From Apostichopus japonicus (taxonomy: Eukaryota > Echinodermata > Holothuroidea > Aspidochirotida > Stichopodidae), in assembly GCF_037975245.1 (NCBI RefSeq), contig NC_092582.1, positions 5,715,001-5,779,000 on the forward strand: a DNA stretch of 64,000 nt. Reading direction: 5' to 3'. Of this stretch, positions 12,096 through 26,800 are shown one piece after another. Position 1 is the stretch's first letter. Each line of letters starts with the position of its first letter. Made by a program: the position numbers and the translations under genes. The notes below the pieces were generated by a model. That model was given only the letters and a program-made list of their open reading frames with translations, did not search any database and was not told where the DNA came from.

Positions 12096-13902
12096 AAATC
12101 CACAATGGTTTAAGAGGACTATAATTGAACACAAGTTGCCATGGTTACTGTACTGTAAGTTAAGATGCTATTATTGTGGCACCGCCTCCTATCATTTTAC
12201 AAGTGCATTTTAAATGTAGGTCTAACTTAAAGCATGTATACATGTAGGCTTGTGAAAAGAAGATGAGGCAGTTAAGAAAATCGTCAGGCTCCCTGACCAA
12301 GTCATTGTAGTAGATACCTTTTTGTTCAGAATAAAAATAACCCTGTTATGTCAGATCCATACATAGAACTATATCTGTGTGACTGCTACAGAAGGTTAGG
12401 AGAAATTTATAACAAAGATCTCCAAACTAAACTTCTCAAATCTGTTTGCTGGAAGTGGATTTTTACAATAAAGGAGAACAATGTTCAGCCACAATGCATA
12501 CTTTGCTTGATCGCAAAATTGTGAAATTCAAAGTGGTTCTCTGGTCTGGTCCGCTTCCTGTTCTACATAAAGCATACATGGATATGACCCGTGTACTGTA
12601 GGCGACTTTTCCATTCTTTAAAAGATTACAGTATATATTATAAGCAATCTGTTAAAATTTGTGTACAATCAATTTCTATCCTACTGTACATTCTGTTACT
12701 GTTATTATTATGATTTTAAATATTTTATTTAATTTGTACTATAGTGCTCTAGTCTACATGTAACAGAAAGTTGAGAGAATATTGTACAGTATTAACGTAA
12801 TACCAAGATAGGCCTCCTTGCCTTTGGTTGTGCACTAATTTCATTAATTCACTAAATTAATTGTAGCTCCACAAAGTCTATTTCAAAGCCCAACACTCCT
12901 ATGGTGGGTGGCACTCCATTGTGCAGCCTTGTTTGAATATTACCACAGAAAATGACTAAATTGTTTGAAATCATTGTTTGACAACCACAGTAAACGATGT
13001 CTAAAATTGCGTGGTGTCTGTCTGTCAAACTAGTAAGTAAATACAGTACTGTAGGTGTACTGCTTGGTAATTATGTTTGAGAAAGTGAAAGGCAAAAGAC
13101 CAGATTACCACACAGTATTAGCGGTTTGTAATGCAGAAGCCCAACTATCATAGATCTTTTTAAAGTACAAAGTTTGAGTGCCCGAGGTAGAGCTCTGAAT
13201 TATCTTCAGTGAACAGACACAGTGACAGTAAAAGCATAGTACAGTATTTTTAAGCATCACACGAAAAATTTTTTTTTTTAAATTCTTGAATATTTCTCAC
13301 ATCATCACATGTACAAGTATGAAGGAAGTAATAATAATGATAAGCAGGATGTGTGCTTCCACAGGGAAGTTGATGCTAGAAAGGTGAATCCTTGGTTAAT
13401 GATGCATTAATGAAACATTGATTCATTCAAAGTATCCATGACAACCATCAAAAGTTAGTACATACATGTAGTCTGCAATTATATGGTGAAACATAAGAAG
13501 ACTAACAATCCTTTACAAATTTTACATTATATCATGTAGTTTGGATTTCATAGCAATGCCTTAAATTATCATAGTAAGGCTATAAAATTATAAGGATATA
13601 ATCCAACAGATACAGTAAGTGTATTACCATGAATGAAGGGACACACTAGCTTTGCATATATATATCCTCCACAAAGAAGAACACTTTCCTAGCAAGGTTG
13701 TAGAATATTGTGTGATGTCGTCATTAATATATGAATATTTATGAATACTGTAGTGCATTACAGGATAATGTCTATAGAGACAACCATTTTTTTTATTTCC
13801 TTATTTATTTGTTATTTATTTGTTTGTTTCTTTATTTGTATACTATAACAGTTATGCTGTCATTCCTTACAAAGTTCTGATGAAACTAGTTCCAGTAACA
13901 AA
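12096..13902. other. Noncoding, nothing recognised
   Basis: AT-rich sequence with T-rich simple stretches near 13788-13840; no supported exon. Confidence 0.4.
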
Positions 13903-14420
13903 CTTGACTGTTTTTATAGCAAATCCGTTTCGTTTTTGCTAACTGTACAAACAGGAAATACTGTAATTTATCTGGTTTCACATACAGTTAGTAAAACTGC
14001 TGCCCTTAAGTAAAATGAGGAAATTGCTACAAAAATACAAAACCTATTCACAGCCTTATATGTATAACCTTTATTGTCCACTGAAGCTGACCATTTTCTG
14101 TCATTTATGAGAGGTAAAATTCATAAACCAATAAAAAACTGCTGCAACATGTGATCACTACTGTAGGTTATTGTTGACTGTTTTTATAAATCCATTTCGT
14201 TTTTGCTAACTGTACAAACAGGAAATACTGTAATTTATCTGGTTTCACATACAATTAGCAAAACTGCTGCCCTTAAGTAAAATGAGGAAATTGCTACAAA
14301 AATGCAAAAACTATTCACAGCCTTATATGTATGACCTTTATTGTCCACTGAAACTGACCATTTTCTGTCATTTATGAGAGGTAAAATTCATAAACCAAAA
14401 GAAAACTGCTGCAAATTGTG
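13903..14420. repeat. ~260-bp tandem duplication upstream of exon 1
   Basis: GACTGTTTTTATA followed by GTTTTTGCTAACTGTACAAA occurs at 13907 and again at about 14174; similarity runs on for roughly 240 bases (CTGCTGCCCTTAAGTAAAAT, GACCATTTTCTGTCATTTAT). The copies differ at several positions. Confidence 0.85.
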
Positions 14421-14502
14421 AACACTAGGTTATTCCTGGAAGTAGTCACTGTCACTTTGTACATATTTAGTATGTGATACCATGGCTACTGTTTGGCTGC
14501 TT

Positions 14503-14504
<2 letters not shown>

Positions 14505-14537
<33 letters not shown>
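14505..14537. repeat. (CA)n microsatellite
   Basis: About 16 CA dinucleotides lying 55 bases upstream of the exon 1 acceptor. Confidence 0.95.
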
Positions 14538-14541
<4 letters not shown>

Positions 14542-14591
14542 ACTTTCATGATGTTCTTTATATTGATTCATATTCTTCTTATTTTCCACAG

Positions 14592-14882
14592 GAACAAGTA
14601 CTTTTCTAAAAGATTTAAGATTCTGAGCCGCCACACATTCACCAGTCATGCTGTGATCATCTGGAACTCTTTTCCCAGAAAAGAGAGAAACTTGGCTGTA
14701 TTTTGCTGGCAGAGGGCCAACATATTCTACCTCGCTCTTGATCCACAAAGATGTGGGATTTACAGTCCGTTGCTGAGTTACGTCTTGTCAAAATGTTAGA
14801 TGTAACCTACGACGACGTGGCCTTCTGTCCGTCCAATTGTTCTGGGAACGGTGACTGCATGAACGGCACATGTCTCTGTGCT
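14592..14882 (+). CDS. Exon 1: 5' UTR part plus EGF-like module start (CDS from 14751)
   Basis: A good acceptor (pyrimidines then CACAG) ends at 14591 and a strong donor GTAAGT begins at 14883. The coding frame is closed upstream by TGA at 14739-14741, so ATG 14751 (A at -3) is the first usable start; ATG 14793 is the next. The 44 residues hold Cys 26, 30, 36, 41 and 43 of a tenascin/teneurin-like EGF module and two N-glycosylation sequons (N29, N38). The exon ends in phase 0. An alternative reading is an acceptor at 14749-14750 (ACAAAG), which would make residue 1 internal and place a signal-peptide exon upstream. Confidence 0.7.
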
Positions 14883-17800
14883 GTAAGTTTGAGTTTATTA
14901 TTATTTACCGATTACAGTGCTACCGTACGTAGTCACTTTGAAAATTACATATCAATATATATATATATATATATCAATATATAGATATAGATATAAATAT
15001 ATATATATATATGTATATATCTATGGATATGTATACAAATATATATATGTATATAATATATATATATATTTTCATCACAGTTGATCAACAAAATAAGAGT
15101 CAACGGAGAAGTAGTCTGTCAATTGATGTAATAGATTAAATGCAAAACTGGTGAAATTGATAATTTATTCAAGTTTTTAGATGGGAAGTTGGAGCGAAGA
15201 ATTTCTCCGCTCTTTTCCAACTTGATCATAATTTCCAAGTCAGTATTTCTATTGCTCATCTTAATTTATATTAAGATATTTCATGAAATATTTTGACAAA
15301 GAGTTTGTTTTCAAATTTATGAAAAAAGGTTTTTTTATTTCAAAGATAGCACCCAACTCTTTGCCACCCATGTTCAAGACTGTACAGTCAAGTCTTTTGG
15401 ATCATACAATTTTCCACCTACTTTTCAATCTTGTGAATTTTTGTTTTGTTAATGTCCACAATATGTTTGAAATGGATTTGCCCTCCTTCCCAGGGGATTT
15501 GCATTTGCTCTGGGAACCATTAAGTGTTCAATGCTCTCAGTATTACAGGGAAACCACCTAATGACATCCTGCCTGGGGGCTCGGAATAAACGAAGCAAAA
15601 ACACCGCTATTCCGTTTGTTTTCACAGTTGGTAGTTGTGTTTCCTGATTTTCCCATCAATCCTCTGTCTGAGAAAACCTGGGCTGAGAATGGATACAATG
15701 TCAAATTTGAAAATACTTAATATTGTGATAATGTTAGATTTGTCAATTTAATTTAATAATTTCATTGGGTGATGCACTGTGGGTTCTGTAAATCATTAAA
15801 ACTGGAAAAAAAATGTATTGCTTCAGTTTAAATGTACCTTTTAGAACTAGAATTTTATTTTTTTAACTAAATTAAGACCTAACTTAATGCAGAAACATGC
15901 AGAATTTCACTTTGGACCTGACAACATCGTGTTTTTTAATTGTATTCCTTCCATTATCCCTATTCTCTTCCACATGTTTGATAAAAAAGCCTCTGTATTT
16001 ATGCCATATGGATTTGTAGGATTGTATCACATCTATGAAAGAAAAAAAATTAGCTTTAAGACTAGCCGGCAGTCAGGAATGAAAAATAACTAATTTTTTT
16101 ATTACAAGCATATTGCACATGTATGAAGAATTAACTTAAATACTCTGCACATACTGCACATGAGAAGCTGAGGCTGACTAAAGTTTGCCAGATGTTCATG
16201 GTTTGTTGTAAACAAAACGACCTCGACGAACAGCCTGTGATGTCATCGAGGCATTGTATAGAAGATTAAAATGTTTGCATTTCATGTGGTTTAAGTACAT
16301 TAGGTTTCAAAAGTGATTCCTTCACAGAAACACTGTTTTCTTGGGATGACATGTTTTCTGTTTGGTATGTGTTTTTTTTTTTTTTTTTTTTAACATATTG
16401 CAGTCATGTTTTATTAAATTATTTGGAAGCCCAAAAATGACAAATAGTGCTGCAGATGAACCCTGTGTAGATGACTGACTTACTGTACACCACAGTTACT
16501 TCTTTACAGGACTTGTCATTATTTCTAGACATACTATTGCATACAGCATTTTGTAGGAAACATCTTAAGTGGATTTCTCTTTAGGAAGTGTGTAGCTAAA
16601 ATTCTTTACCTACCTACCATACTGCATTGCATTCAATCATCAGCATCGTACACACTGAACTTTTATTTTTGGTTTCTTTGTTGCCAGGTACAATATCAAG
16701 GTGGAGGCTGCCAGGAGAAGAATAAATCCTACTTCATCTCTTTTAGTGTAATATTCTACGTACTCAGCTCAATCACAACAATACAACTGGTAAGAGAGGC
16801 TGCGACCTCTAAATATCTCAAATCCGGTTTTTAATTTCCATAAACATACAGGAAGGGTATGTTTGTACAGGTGTATGTTACAAGTGAACTAACTTTGTTC
16901 ACATACAGTAGCTGCAATGCAGTGATGATGAATGTGGTTCCTTTAACCTTCCCAATATTTCAGAATAATATAATAATATTTGCTTTTTATATAGCGCTTT
17001 ACACCAGCGATAGGTCTCAAAACGCTTTGCAGACGTTATATTACCCCTGGTCAATGATAACCTGTCCCAGAGACAATCCCTCCAGTCGGCAGCAGTTATA
17101 TACTGCGCCCAATGACAAGTTACCTCAAAGGTACCCATTTAAACCCTGGGTGGAGAGAGGCAAGTGAGATAAAGCATCTTGCCCAAGGAGACAACGTAAT
17201 GAACTAGGCAGGAATCGAACCAGCAATCCTTGGATCAAGAGTCCGATGCCTTAGCCAATTGGCCACCACGCTCTCAGGATGCATAGGTACATTACACTCT
17301 CCCATCCATCTGGTAGGGATATTAAATGGCAATCCCAGAAGTAGGAATTACATGCCTGCCTTGAAAATTCTTTGCAACACTCATTGAGAGAGAAGGCTAG
17401 TTATATGCTGTGTTAACAATTAAATCAATGCTAGAGCAGTGCTACAAAAGCAAAGAGCAGCTTTACCTAGTACACAGAACCTTATTCTTGTCATTACTTT
17501 ACGATGTGCAGAGTTCATCAACCATAACATACAAAAAAATTTAAACCATCATATTAATATTAAACATATAAAGACCAAATTATACTCTAGAGACTGACAT
17601 TTTCTCATAATAAAAACAAACCATTCTGGGTACCTAAAACTTCTTCTATGGACTAGCTTTCAAACTTTGAAATAACAATGTAGAATTTTTTCCGATCACA
17701 CCCTGGGGCACGTAAAACTTCTTTGTGTAAGAGAAACTCAATAGAGGTCTACCTGTGACTAGCTGTGTTGAAGTTCCAAAGTATTTACTGCAGTAGTTTG

Positions 17801-20800
17801 TCAGTCCCATAAAAGTTTCTTGAACTTGCTGTTTAGGCCTGTTGTATCATTGTTGTTAAGAGAAGTGTGTACAAAAGAAACGGTAAATGCTTGCTTGATT
17901 TGTAAAAGCTGTTTACTCCTATGGGAGTGATCTTAAGGGAGTGATAAAATCTTTGACCCAAATTTCAGGGTTATTTATGGAACCTGGTTTGTTTTGAGCA
18001 GTTTGTCTGGATGTAGAATGAATTATCTAGTCACAGGTTAAAGTAATGAAGTAGACTATAACAAATCTGTGAAAATCTTGAATGCACTTTGCCTCAACTT
18101 TCCATAACTCACAAATTTATGAATTGCATGGCGGAATGTTTTGATTATGTTCAACAGGTCAACAGTTACAGTACCTAATAAAATGAATAAAATCTAATCA
18201 ATGTGAAAGTTTGGCAGGCTATCCTGTTGAAAGTCTGTTGTTGCTTAGTAGTGCCTAACCCTGTGTTAAGGGAATTCATTTTGTGCTGTGGCACAACATA
18301 TAGTGCTGTGAGGTATCATTAGGTCAGAATTGTCTGTATCAATTACGATTAAATTGGATTTTCCCCTGGCCTAAAGAGATGGGCAGGCAGTAAATTAGCT
18401 CGTAAATTTTTACTGGAAATGTCCTCCACAAAAGGTCAACATTCTATCAGTTTGGGTCTCCTAGTGAATTCTAATATGACCCAAACTGTCGCACAAACAA
18501 ATTTCTCTTCAGAAATTGGCTTAGTTCTTGAATGCTGTTTTTAAGGTTTCCATTTTGGACAGAGCTTCAATACTTGACTGGCAGTCATTCTAGTTTTAAG
18601 AAACACCTGTCTCCATATGGGTAACCTTTTTTGTCAATTTGCTCTCAGCAAATATTCGGAGATAGTCATTAAATGCTAAATGTGTAACTGAAGGGTGTTC
18701 CTCCAATGTAGGATTCAAATGCTATATCCCTTTCATGCCGATACATGGGCTTTAATGTATGACTTTTGTCACACAATTGATTTTGATATGTGGTAAAAAT
18801 TGTTTGTAAAACACTTCTATCAGTCCAGGGTTGTATATAAATCTACATTATAACAGTCAATCCTTTGAATTAAACGCATACCTCCCACCAAGTTCATCCC
18901 TGAAATAGTTCTTAACTCTGATGTTATTCCTCTTGACCCTAAAATTTTCAACTACCTGTGAAATGGTAATACTAATTTAAAACTTTATAAGCAAAATTTA
19001 CATCAGACTAGGTACGGCTTCCATGGAAGAGCTGTAGGCCTAGGCTAATTGGACCTCAGATGTTTCTCATGCACTCGGTTAGCTACAAGCGAGTCGAGTG
19101 ACTCTCTTTACATGGTCAACTTGTTTCTCATCCAACAAAATAACAGTACATATTGCCTTGTAGTGAAGGAAATGTGCATTGCAAAGACAGATTGATCTTT
19201 TCGTGTAAAACTAAACCGTATTGTTTACCTACAAAGGTTTGATGAGCTTTTAGTGAATTTCCCATGTGGTCATACAACATCCAGAAATAACATTAAATGT
19301 GCAAAGAAAGCAGCCTGAAAGGATGTTCGTGTTGGTGAAAGCTTGTTACAGTTATTTGCCAAACTCTTGATACTTTCAAAATCTGTTGGTTAAAAAAGCA
19401 AAAGAGGGAAAGTAAAACATCTAAGCGAGAGTTTCCAGTGCATTTCAATCGGTTTTCAATGCCATTTGTGGAGTTAAACCAGAAAGCAGCCACTCTGGAA
19501 ACAACTTCTAATGCTCAAACTGTACCACTCTGTATAATAGCCTCCAAATTGTGCTTCAAAGCACTCAAACTAACAGTACAGACAGTTCTTAAACTTCATC
19601 TGATAGAAACCAGGATCTATTAATGTTGCATATACTGTTACTATGCCAAGAAAGTACCTTACAGTTAAAAAACACTAAAAAAATTGTCCCCATTTGGGTT
19701 TGTAACACATTCAGACCATACAATTCCCAACATAATTGAATTAACAAGCATTAATTATCTGTATTGGGACATGTACAGAAGCAGTTTATTTATTTATTTA
19801 TTAGCTTGTAGTTCTCAGGGTAAGGAGGCTTAAATAGTGATCAGCAGGGAATAATACAACAAAAAACACAAAACACGAAAGAACACAATTTTACTGATGG
19901 GTTACATCTTCATTCACAATGACTACTTCTTGCGACATAATTTGAGAAATAGAATATAATTTCAACTTCAGACAAGAGGCAAACACAGAAGGAACAAACC
20001 TTTGATTAGTTCTTATACCAGTCATTAGTAAAGTTATCTGACACATATTATCATTGTTTACTTACAGTACCGGTATAAAAGGTCAGAGCTTGATTCATCG
20101 CATTAATCAACTCAAATTAATGAATGTTTGTGTCGATAGTTAGCTGAAATATTCCTTGCCCTTTGAACAGGTGTATTTTATAATCATCACACTGAAGGTA
20201 CATGTATGTAATGCCATGATATCAAATAGTGTGCAGCATCTGCAGTTGATTGAAACCGATATGAGTAAATGGTCATCTCTGTAATTTATACGTTGAAGAA
20301 CTATATAGAAGGTGTATTAAGCTTTGCTGTTGTGATTTAACTTACTTATAACTTTCATTTATCATGCTCCATTGAATATCACTTCTTGGCATCTCCCAAC
20401 ACATGTCAAACTTAAACAGAAAGATGAATGAAGATGGAGATATTTCTAAATTCTTTGTGGGTCAAGTTCCATCTTCCAGGCAAGTGGTATTGCTGTGCTG
20501 TTGATTTCCAATCTGAAATTCAGTGCCCTGTTATTGTTCCCACAATATGCAGGATTAAATAACTCCTAGTTTGCAGAAACATGTAATGAAGTAATGAAAT
20601 AGAATAGTTGGATGTTTAGTACTGTATTGTTTTTTGTTTTTTTGGGGGGTGAGGGTGGGGGGGGTCTCCTACACATTGTAAAGTTACATGTCTCATGTTT
20701 TGCTTCACTTTTGATGTGTAGCTTTTAAGCCTAACATGTTCATCAGTATGAGAAATTAAATCCTAACTTTACAGATATCCTTCACATTTGTTTTTCGAAA

Positions 20801-23800
20801 TATAACTACTGTAACCCTATTATACTCATTATTGTTGTTTACTTGAAGATGTCTATGTTGTTTAGTCTTCCAGTGTTAATTTCACTAGTGAATCCCTCAT
20901 AAAGTTAAATGAGAACCAAACTGCCCTGTGTTGTAATTTGTTGATTCATCTTTTAATTTTCACTTTTTTACAGATAATGTGTATCAAGTCAGAATACCAG
21001 AAGATGAAGAACCCATCCGTCTGGAAGGCGTGTCGAGTCACCACTCAGAAACTCTTATATTTGTTTGTTATATGTGCAAGTCTCAGCAGAGGCCTTTACT
21101 TTACTATACAGGTGAGAGCAAGTCACACAGTCATGCTGTCAGGGGTGGGGGGGGGGGGTGTAATTTATAGTTCCAACTTATCTGTAGCAGTTTTGATGCA
21201 TCTGAATTTTGTCACTTATAAAGTTCTGATTCCTGTGTGCAAAACCTGCGAACCTATCATCTTTATACTCGTATAGTAATTGACCCATTGTGAATAGCAT
21301 TTTCTTGCAATGGGATACCAGATAAATTATTCACTGGTTTTGAATTGTGAAATTGTCTGTCCTCTAACCTGCAAAGTAGAAACATCTTCTCTATTGTGGA
21401 TGTTACACCAATACATTGGTGTCCAATACACTTTAGCCTACACAATAGAAACATGTTATCTATTTTTGATAATTACACCAATAAATTGGTGTCCAATACA
21501 CTTTAGCCTACACAATAGAAACATCTTATCTAGTTGAGAGGTTACACCAAAACATTGGTGTCCAATACACTCTAGCCTACACAATAGAAACATCTTATCT
21601 ATTTTGGATGTTACACCAATACTTCAGTGTCCAATACACTTTAGCCTACACAATAGAAACATCTTATCTAGTTGAGAGGTTACACCAATACATTGGTGTC
21701 CAATACACTTTAGCCTACACAATAGAAACATGTTATCTATTTTTGATAATTACACCAATAAATTGGTGTCCAATACACTTTAGCCTACACAATAGAAACA
21801 TCTTATCTAGTTGAGAGGTTACACCAAAACATTGGTGTCCAATACACTCTAGCCTACACAATAGAAACATCTTATCTATTTTGGATGTTACACCAATACT
21901 TCAGTGTCCAATACACTTTAGCCTACACAATAGAAACATCTTATCTAGTTGAGAGGTTACACCAAAACATTGGTGTCCAATACACTCTAGCCTACACAAT
22001 AGAAACATGTTATCTATTTTTGATAATTACACCAATAAATTGGTGTCCAATACACTTTAGCCTACACAATAGAAACATCTTATCTAGTTGAGAGGTTACA
22101 CCAAAACATTGGTGTCCAATACACTCTAGCCTACACAATAGAAACATGTTATCTATTTTTGATAATTACACCAATAAATTGGTGTCCAATACACTTTAGC
22201 CTACACAATAGAAACATCTTATCTAGTTGAGAGGTTACACCAAAACATTGGTGTCCAATACACTCTAGCCTACACAATAGAAACATCTTATCTATTTTTG
22301 ATAATTACACCAATAAATTGGTGTCCAATACACTTTAGCCTACACAATAGAAACATCTTATCTAGTTGAGAGGTTACACCAAAACATTGGTGTCCAATAC
22401 ACTTTAGCCTACACAATAGAAACATCTTATCTAGTTGAGAGGTTACACCAATACATTGGTGTCCAATACACTTTAGCCTACACAATAGAAACATGTTATC
22501 TATTTTTGATAATTACACCAATAAATTGGTGTCCAATACACTTTAGCCTACACAATAGAAACATCTTATCTATTTTGGATGTTACACCAATACTTCAGTG
22601 TCCAATACACTTTAGCCTACACAATAGAAACATCTTATCTAGTTGAGAGGTTACACCAAAACATTGGTGTCCAATACACTCTAGCCTACACAATAGAAAC
22701 ATCTTATCTATTTTTGATAATTACACCAATAAATTGGTGTCCAATACACTTTAGCCTACACAATAGAAACATCTTATCTAGTTGAGAGGTTACACCAAAA
22801 CATTGGTGTCCAATACACTCTAGCCTACACAATAGAAACATGTTATCTATTTTTGATAATTACACCAATAAATTGGTGTCCAATACACTTTAGCCTACAC
22901 AATAGAAACATCTTATCTAGTTGAGAGGTTACACCAAAACATTGGTGTCCAATACACTCTAGCCTACACAATAGAAACATCTTATCTATTTTGGATGTTA
23001 CACCAATACTTCAGTGTCCAATACACTTTAGCCTACACAATAGAAACATCTTATCTAGTTGAGAGGTTACACCAATACATTGGTGTCCAATACACTTTAG
23101 CCTACACAATAGAAACATCTTATCTATTTTTGATAATTACACCAATAAACTGGTTTCCAATACACTTTAGCCTACACAATAGAAACATCTTATCTAGTTG
23201 AGAGGTTACACCAAAACATTGGTGTCCAATACACTCTAGCCTACACAATAGAAACATCTTATCTATTTTTGATAATTACACCAATAAATTGGTTTCCAAT
23301 ACACTTTAGCCTACACAATAGAAACATCTTATCTAGTTGAGAGGTTACACCAAAACATTGGTGTCCAATACACTCTAGCCTACACAATAGAAACATCTTA
23401 TCTATTTTTGATAATTACACCAATAAATTGGTGTCCAATACACTTTAGCCTACACAATAGAAACATCTTATCTAGTTGAGAGGTTACACCAATACATTGG
23501 TGTCCAATACACTTTAGCCTACACAATAGAAACATGTTATCTATTTTTGATAATTACACCAATAAATTGGTGTCCAATACACTTTAGCCTACACAATAGA
23601 AACATCTTATCTAGTTGAGAGGTTACACCAAAACATTGGTGTCCAATACACTCTAGCCTACACAATAGAAACATCTTATCTATTTTGGATGTTACACCAA
23701 TACTTCAGTGTCCAATACACTTTAGCCTACACAATAGAAACATCTTATCTAGTTGAGAGGTTACACCAAAACATTGGTGTCCAATACACTCTAGCCTACA

Positions 23801-26800
23801 CAATAGAAACATCTTATCTATTTTTGATAATTACACCAATAAATTGGTGTCCAATACACTTTAGCCTACACAATAGAAACATCTTATCTAGTTGAGAGGT
23901 TACACCAAAACATTGGTGTCCAATACACTCTAGCCTACACAATAGAAACATCTTATCTATTTTTGATAATTACACCAATAAATTGGTGTCCAATACACTT
24001 TAGCCTACACAATAGAAACATCTTATCTAGTTGAGAGGTTACACCAAAACATTGGTGTCCAATACACTCTAGCCTACACAATAGAAACATCTTATCTATT
24101 TTTGATAATTACACCAATAAATTGGTGTCCAATACACTTTAGCCTACACAATAGAAACATCTTATCTAGTTGAGAGGTTACACCAAAACATTGGTGTCCA
24201 ATACACTTTAGCCTACACAATAGAAACATCTTATCTAGTTGAGAGGTTACACCAAAACATTGGTGTCCAATACACTCTAGCCTACACAATAGAAACATCT
24301 TATCTATTTTGGATGTTACACCAATACTTCAGTGTCCAATACACTTTAGCCTACACAATAGAAACATCTTATCTAGTTGAGAGGTTACACCAAAACATTG
24401 GTTTCCAATACACTTTAGCCTACACAATAGAAACATCTTATCTATGTTGGATGTTACACCAATACATTGGTTGGTGTCCAATACACTCTCACCTACAAAC
24501 ATCTAGACTATGTTGGATATGCACAATGCTCTTGAAAGTATTGCATGATGTATTCATGGTGTATGAACTATCAGAGGTGCACACAGCAGGACCATAGGCA
24601 GTATTTTATCCATGGGGTGGTACGTTTACTGAAGGTCTGTCTGATTGTGTATTATTTATAGTGCTTAGACAGTAAGATGGTGCTATATTTTTCAACCATA
24701 TCAATACGTCTTGTGACAATTGACACAGTCAGTGTTAACGTCCTCAGGAGCACGAAAGACCATTCTCTACCCAGAATAATATGGACCTTTGAAAACGTGA
24801 GATGTACCATTCCTCAGTTTCATGGACAAGTTAGCATCTAAACTATGCTTGAAAGCAAAGATAAGATTAACCTCTATGCAGAATAGTTAAATTTAATAGC
24901 CCGGTACCTGGCATGTTTGCAAGTGGTGCTTAAAACTGGTAAATATAAACACATAAACCTGAAAATAAAAATGTAGTTACTATTAAACTATAGGAATGGT
25001 GTCCGCAACACAGCTGACAAAAAGTCAGCTTATCCAGGAACATACTGAATAAATAATAAAGTAATAAATAATAAATACCATATATATTACCATATAAAGT
25101 GCTGTTGAAATAAAACATGCTCAAGAGCACTGTACAAAAGAACCAATACCTGGCATATAAAATTACCAAACGTAAGAAAACCTAAAAGTAATAACAACAG
25201 CAATAAAAGTAAAAAATGGTATAAGACAGGGTTATAAACCACAATAAAGAACATAAAAGTATAAATATACAATATACTGAATGTGTATGAGGATGAGATA
25301 GGTGTGAACTAGGGAGCTCCTATTTCCTCATAGGCAGTTTGAACAACACATAAGTTCCGGCATTAGGTCTCAGGCGACACAGAAGTTTTGTTCAATTACA
25401 TGGAATGTCCATCAATCGCACTGAAAGGGAACCTATGTAGGGAAATGGTAAAAGATCTCGTTCATTCCGTTTAATTTACAGAAATTTTCACTTAAATTTA
25501 AAAAAAATTTAAAAATTTAAAAAAATTTGAGTCGATACAGAAGAGATCAAAAACAGAAGTCTTTTACAGAGTTTCGTTGTATTTGGTCAAACAGGCCAAT
25601 CATGTCCGTATTCTAAATCAGCTGACGCATGCTAGAACAACCATGTCATCTCATGCTTCACGCTGAGACTGACACCGTACTGGTGAAGTACTGAAAATGT
25701 CTAGTGAAATACTAAAATTCGGTAATATTTTACTGAAATGGAACTTCTACTACTTGGGGAATGTCTGGCTTTTGAAAGAGATCTCGAAAGTCACAAAAAA
25801 TGTAGAAATTTGTTCATCTCCTTTCCTCTACTGAATTTTGTTCAGTTCTTAGTAAGTGGATTAGAAGGGTTCCTTTTTCCTCATAGATAATTTGAATCAT
25901 ACTGGAATTTTATTAAATTTATCTAAAATCTGCAGACATTGTATCAGAAGCTTACTCCTCTTCATTCTACAATCTTTGTTTGGATATTGAGATGTGTTGA
26001 CAGATACATTGTGCAATATAGTCTGTGTTCACTCATGTTGTCTTCAGTCACAACAGTTACATTGTGCAATATAGTCTGTGTTCACACATGTTGTCTTCAG
26101 TAACAACAGTTACATTGTGCAATATAGTCTGTGTTCACACATGTTGTCTTCAGTCACAACAGTTACATTGTGCAATATAGTCTGTGTTCACACATGTTGT
26201 CTTCAGTAACAACAGTTACATTGTGCAATGTAGTCTGTGTTCACACATGTTGTCTTCAGTCACAACAGTTACATTGTGCAATGTAGTCTGTGATCTCACA
26301 TGTTGTCTTCAGTAACAACAGTTACATTTATGTGCATCATAGTCTGTGATCTCACATGTTGTCTTCAGTCACAACAGTTAACGCATTTAAACACACACAG
26401 CTGTTCGAGGAAATTAATCATTCATCCAATTAGTATCTATTTTGTGGTCTGTATTACATACCATTTTAACTGAAAAGTTGGTTCAACCCTTTTAATTGTA
26501 CATTTATTATGTAGTTTTGATTAAATCCATATCAGCAGTCAAAACTGTTGGAGTTTATCTTGATACAATTCTTGATATGGATGTACATGTTAACCACACT
26601 TGTAGACAGGTCCTACTTCCAACCTCGCAATATTGGTCATAGATGCTGTTACCTCACCATGAATACAACTATCTCACTCATTAATGGTCTCGTTACCTGA
26701 AAACTGGACTAATGTAATTCACTAATGATGTATGGTTTGTCGAGGACCCACCCTCGGAAACTTCAGCGTGCTTATAATACAGCGGTATGCATTGTAACAA

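Noticed and set aside
14548-14799. Open frame beginning MMFFILIHILLIF as a signal-peptide exon for the EGF module
   Set aside because: It is in a different frame from the EGF cysteines, it crosses the acceptor at 14591 and it ends in a stop at 14797.
21380-24510. CRISPR-like array of regular hairpin repeats
   Set aside because: Units are contiguous with no unique spacers, there are no cas genes, and the setting is a eukaryotic intron.
21310-24597. Series of 68-codon open frames on both strands
   Set aside because: They arise from the 69-bp unit (a multiple of three) and repeat exactly with it.
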